NCBI RefSeq assembly: GCF_002295065.1
Contig: NZ_NSGG01000009.1
Span: 186,001 to 250,000 of the forward strand
Direction: 5' to 3'
Source: Mesorhizobium sp. WSM3859
GTDB lineage: Bacteria > Pseudomonadota > Alphaproteobacteria > Rhizobiales > Rhizobiaceae
DNA: 64,000 nt
This document shows positions 61,320 through 64,000 of this stretch, piece by piece. How positions within the stretch are numbered: the stretch's first letter is position 1; each line of letters begins with the position of its first letter. The position numbers and the translations under genes are program-made. The notes beneath the pieces were generated by a model. The model was not told where the DNA came from, did no database searches, and saw only the letters and a program-made list of their open reading frames with translations.

Positions 61320-61601
61320 ATGGCGAAAAAGAAATCGAGAAACAGGCGTAGCGGCGATCTCCTGAAGTTGCTGGCAACAAGGCCGCGGGCGGTTGCGCTC
61401 GCCGCGCTGCATGTGAGTGAATCGGTTCTTTTGGAGCTCGAAGCGTCAGAAGTGTTGTCGGCGGCGGAGATCAGGGGACTGCTGAGGGACGCGTCGCTGA
61501 CTTTGCGAAATGCTGCCGACCAGGCGGACAACCGAAGCTGTCTGGTTGCCAGCGAGATAGTTGAGTCAATGCGAGAGAATTTTAAGAGAAGTAAGTCATA
61601 G
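61320..61601 (+). CDS. Small basic hypothetical protein
   Basis: A 93-residue protein beginning MAKKKSRNRRSG, then helices (LLKLLATRPRAVALAALHVSESVLLELEASEVLSAAEIRGLLRDASLTLRNAADQ). A basic N-terminus with amphipathic helices suggests a nucleic-acid or protein partner, but I do not recognise it. An ATG 14 codons upstream is also possible. It lies 182 bp before the Crp-family gene on the same strand. Confidence 0.6.
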   Translation: MAKKKSRNRRSGDLLKLLATRPRAVALAALHVSESVLLELEASEVLSAAEIRGLLRDASLTLRNAADQADNRSCLVASEIVESMRENFKRSKS

Positions 61602-61783
61602 ATGACACCAAACCTAGCCAATACGACTCGGATCACAACTCGTTTGGAGCCAGAGTTAGTGCTCGATTCAATATCGCGATACCTTCCCGCACCGGCCTCT
61701 GAAAGGGTTGCTCATCACGTGAAGTTTCATATACATGATGAAGTTGAGGGAGGTATGCATTCACTTGGGGGCGAGGGGTACGG

Positions 61784-62503
61784 ATGACGTTTGCTTCACG
61801 TTCTTTTTCGAAAGGGGACGAGCACCGTTCGTCATACATTGGACTTAACGATGACGACGCTGCGTTGATGAAGACGCTCGGGTTCGCTGCCAAGCGATAT
61901 CCAGCCGACGCGGTAATCTTCAGTCAGGGCGACAGCAACGATCGTATATACATCGTCGAGTCCGGCTGGGGCTGCATTTCTCACGAGCTCCCGGGGGGAC
62001 AGCGGCAAATTCTCGATTTTGCTCTGACTGGCGATGTGGTCCTGTCTCAACCGTATGGAAGCGGCACCGTCGAAACGTTCGTGGCCCGGACCGACCTCTC
62101 GTTGCTTGTGGCGTCCACAAAGACATTGACGCTCGCCGCTATGAAATCGCCTCACTTGTTCTCGTTCATCGTTGAGGCCCTCGCACGCAATGGTGCTGTG
62201 ATAGCTCAGCATCTCGCCAATATAGGACGACGTACCGCCCTGGAGCGGACGGCGCATTTGCTGCTCGAACTGACGGGGCGTCTGCAACGAGTTGGCGCGG
62301 TTGACCGCAACGGCTTTGACTGTCCGCTCACGCAATACGACCTCGCTGACGCCCTTGGCCTTACTCCGATCCATGTCAATCGAATGTTGCGGGAACTCCG
62401 CGAGCGCAGGTTTCTCGAATTCCGCCAGGGCCATGTCCGCCTGCTCGATCCTGCTGGCCTGACGAAATTCGTTGGGTTCGACGGGGGCTATATCAAGAAC
62501 TGA
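61784..62503 (+). CDS. Crp/Fnr-family transcriptional regulator
   Basis: A 239-residue regulator. The N-terminal cyclic-nucleotide-binding-like barrel (KRYPADAVIFSQGDSNDRIYIVESGWGCISHELPGGQRQILDFALTGDVV) is followed by the dimer helix (SFIVEALARNGAVIAQHLANIGRRTALERTAHLLLEL) and a winged helix (FDCPLTQYDLADALGLTPIHVNRMLRELRERRFLEFRQG). GAGGGG precedes the ATG. The N-terminal Cys cluster needed for an Fnr iron-sulfur sensor is missing, so it is a Crp-type or orphan member. Downstream DNA is nearly gene-free. Confidence 0.92.
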   Translation: MTFASRSFSKGDEHRSSYIGLNDDDAALMKTLGFAAKRYPADAVIFSQGDSNDRIYIVESGWGCISHELPGGQRQILDFALTGDVVLSQPYGSGTVETFVARTDLSLLVASTKTLTLAAMKSPHLFSFIVEALARNGAVIAQHLANIGRRTALERTAHLLLELTGRLQRVGAVDRNGFDCPLTQYDLADALGLTPIHVNRMLRELRERRFLEFRQGHVRLLDPAGLTKFVGFDGGYIKN

Positions 62504-62826
62504 GCGCCAGGCGCCTTTTATCCAAACGCTTTCGCGAAGACTCCGGACTTGAAGCCTCGGCCTGGCTGCCGCTCCAGCGTAGGTGAGCTTCTAGAGGCTG
62601 TCCCGCGGAACCAGTGAGACGCGCAGTTTAAGGAGTGACGTCAGCGTTGCTGTCGTTAGCAGTACGCCTGCACGTCCACATCGACGTTTCAAATCGGAAA
62701 TAAGCAGGCGCCAATCGTGCTCCGCCGTCCTACTCCTCAGTTATTCATTTGGATGAATTTCTTATACAATCAATGGCATATATCTCTACGCCACCGGCGC
62801 GCAGAATTTTGAGGATCCTGCCGGTC

Positions 62827-62868
62827 AGGCCCGGCGCCGTCAGCCCCAACCCAACCGGCGCCGGGCCT
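62827..62868 (+). other. Strong 13-bp hairpin
   Basis: AGGCCCGGCGCCG (62827-62839) and CGGCGCCGGGCCT (62856-62868) pair perfectly around a 16-base loop containing CCCCAAC (62844-62850). That loop is complementary to GTTGGGG in the following hairpin. There is no T-run, so it is not an intrinsic terminator. Confidence 0.65.
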
Positions 62869-62898
62869 CGCGCGCCTACTCGGATGGGAAAGTCTACG

Positions 62899-62950
62899 CT
62901 AGCGGCCCGACAGCCCGTTGGGGTACAATTGTCTGACCGTCGGGCCTAGC
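62899..62950 (+). other. Hairpin with loop complementary to its neighbour
   Basis: GGCCCGA (62904-62910) pairs with TCGGGCC (62940-62946), extended outward by GCTAGC-like flanks. The loop contains GTTGGGG (62917-62923), which can pair with CCCCAAC of the preceding hairpin over seven bases. Confidence 0.5.
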
Positions 62951-63446
62951 CGGCCTTGGGTGACGTAGCCGACTGGCAGCAGCCATAATATTAGCGACTT
63001 TGAAATAAAACCCGACGGCACAGTTTTCCCCGGCTTTTTGGCCAACGGCCTGGGCTTGAGCGACCTTCCAGCGCAAGTCACATCAGTTGGGGTCTACGAA
63101 ATGTCTTTTTAGCCACCAGCCTTTGGTCAGCCCAACGTCGCGACCTTTCTGGCAGATATGGCGATCGGAATGCGCCGTGGACGGGAGGCCAAGCTTTCAT
63201 TTGGGCGCTCTGAAATAGAGCCTTAGCATTTCACCTGCAACGTGCACGCGGAAGCCCTGACGTTGTGGCGGGCCGCACATCATATATACTTAACTAATAA
63301 TATATCGCATTGCCCCACAATGGAACAACGTAGCCGGTGCCCCATCGGCTGCGCGGGCGGCTCTGGCACTCAGGCAATTTTCTCACGCCAAGTCGGAGCC
63401 GCCACCTTGATACCAATTATTTCCGCGTCGCCCGACCCATATGTCA

Positions 63447-63683
63447 TTACTCGCCCCTGGCAGACGAGGATTCACTTCCAAGCAGCGTAAGGATGCCGAG
63501 TTCCTCCAAGGTCAAGATTATCTCGTAGCGCTGCGTTGAGTTCTTCGTATAAATATCAACGGCTGTTATAGAGATGGTAACTTCTCCATTTTCGTTGGTT
63601 TGTACATTCCTGACGTGAATCGGCTCGCAAAATATGCATTTAGGCAGGCCTACCCTTCGGCCTGGCTGAGTGTTTATGCGCAT
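63447..63683 (-). CDS. Possible small hypothetical protein
   Basis: A 78-residue frame with GGGGG eight bases before its ATG. The protein has a CIFCEPIH motif and ITAVDIYTKNSTQRYEIILTLEELGILTLLG, a plausible beta-rich fold. I recognise no family. It is the only coding candidate in the last 1.5 kb; the open frame extends 24 codons further upstream. Confidence 0.45.
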   Translation of the reverse strand: MRINTQPGRRVGLPKCIFCEPIHVRNVQTNENGEVTISITAVDIYTKNSTQRYEIILTLEELGILTLLGSESSSARGE

Positions 63684-64000
63684 CTTCACAACCCCCAATT
63701 TTTGCCCTCGCAAGGTTGGGACGCAAGATAGATGCCAGAGTCCCTGTAGACCCACCCTCAGCTACTCCCAATTGCTGAATTTCATAATATTAGCGTTAAT
63801 GTAATCCTCTCAAGGCCGGCGCTCTGGCCGTACACGGAGCTACCCTACCGGTAGGCCCGACACATGTCGGCTTCCCTCCGAAGTGTCGGGCCGCACGCTT
63901 GCAACGCTATCTGAAGGTTGTACAGGGAACCTTTGCCCCGAATTCATGCCGCCGTGTTGTCAAAAAAAGGCGGCCAGCGGCTTTAAGTTTCGGACATACT
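63684..64000. other. Gene-poor end of the window
   Basis: No gene is supported in these 317 bp apart from the upstream extension of the preceding frame. They contain the CCTACCGGTAGG palindrome (63844-63855) and the hairpin at 63854-63892. Confidence 0.5.
63854..63892. other. Perfect 10-bp hairpin with inner stem
   Basis: GGCCCGACAC (63854-63863) pairs with GTGTCGGGCC (63883-63892). TCGG and CCGA inside the 19-base loop add a second stem. GGCCCGACA also begins the left side of the hairpin at 62899, so the two may be related. Confidence 0.55.

Larger units (their letters stand above)
62504..63446. other. Gene-poor region with strong hairpins
   Basis: No supported gene lies in these 943 bp. 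Two hairpins stand at 62827-62868 and 62899-62950, described separately, and the DNA around them is AT-rich and of mixed composition. Confidence 0.55.

Noticed and set aside
61784..62503. Oxygen-sensing Fnr-type role for the Crp-family regulator
   Set aside because: The N-terminal cysteine cluster that binds the iron-sulfur cluster is absent; only one cysteine is visible in the sensor barrel.
62749..62949. 66-codon plus-strand frame
   Set aside because: It runs through the 62827 hairpin stems and has no ribosome-binding site or protein-like pattern.
1..64000. Prophage, insertion sequence, integron, tRNA or rRNA genes
   Set aside because: No transposase, integrase, phage structural gene, tRNA cloverleaf or rRNA segment was seen on either strand.

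Overview
The window looks like chromosomal DNA of a rhizobial alphaproteobacterium, most likely Mesorhizobium. The grounds are high GC, several sugar and amino-acid ABC importers each paired with GntR-type regulators, an ExoY/ExoP/ExoF-type exopolysaccharide locus, a DUF6894 protein, and dispersed palindromic repeats of the kind I associate with Mesorhizobium. The assignment is inference; no rRNA or other marker gene is present.

Layout. (1) 1-690: 3' end of a HAL/PAL-family lyase, then the last codons of a decayed short-chain dehydrogenase. (2) 801-10288, sugar-acid module A: CUT1 sugar importer, RraA-like lyase, FadR-type regulator, aldo/keto reductase, enolase-superfamily dehydratase and an extended SDR. 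A 13-bp palindrome-like motif recurs at three of its promoter regions. (3) 10346-21995, module B: GntR regulator, three enolase-superfamily enzymes and a NIPSNAP protein on the minus strand; divergently a second CUT1 importer, a fifth enolase-superfamily enzyme and a second RraA-like protein. (4) 22268-31539: a Liv-type importer split over two divergent operons, with two aldo/keto-reductase-neighbour proteins of unknown function (TIGR04076-like and DUF3830-like), a SnoaL-like protein, a GntR regulator and a DAO-type FAD oxidoreductase. No known pathway fits. (5) 31780-38713: arabinoside utilisation: GH51 arabinofuranosidase, CUT1 importer, a COG4189-like regulator, with the ATPase gene separated and convergent. 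Related operator-like sequences precede four of its transcription units.

(6) 39233-61066: exopolysaccharide locus. It has four GT4 and one GT2 glycosyltransferases, a Wzy-like polymerase, an ExoF/Wza-type export protein, an ExoP/Wzc-type co-polymerase with a degenerate Walker A, an ExoY-like priming transferase, a secreted GH39/PslG-like glycosidase with tandem DUF4214, a LuxR-type regulator and a two-gene GDP-mannose pathway in which the guanylyltransferase is fused to an AGE-type isomerase. Several small unknown proteins lie between these. (7) 61320-64000: a small unknown protein, a Crp-family regulator, then about 1.5 kb that is nearly gene-free but rich in RNA-like hairpins.

How it fits together: modules A and B look like parallel pathways that import a sugar acid or a glycoside carrying one, dehydrate it with enolase-superfamily enzymes and possibly cleave the product with RraA-like aldolases. 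The EPS genes would make GDP-mannose and other nucleotide-sugar-derived repeats, polymerise and export them, and trim them. The most promising undescribed systems are the five-enolase/two-RraA cluster and the Liv/DUF3830/TIGR04076/DAO cluster.
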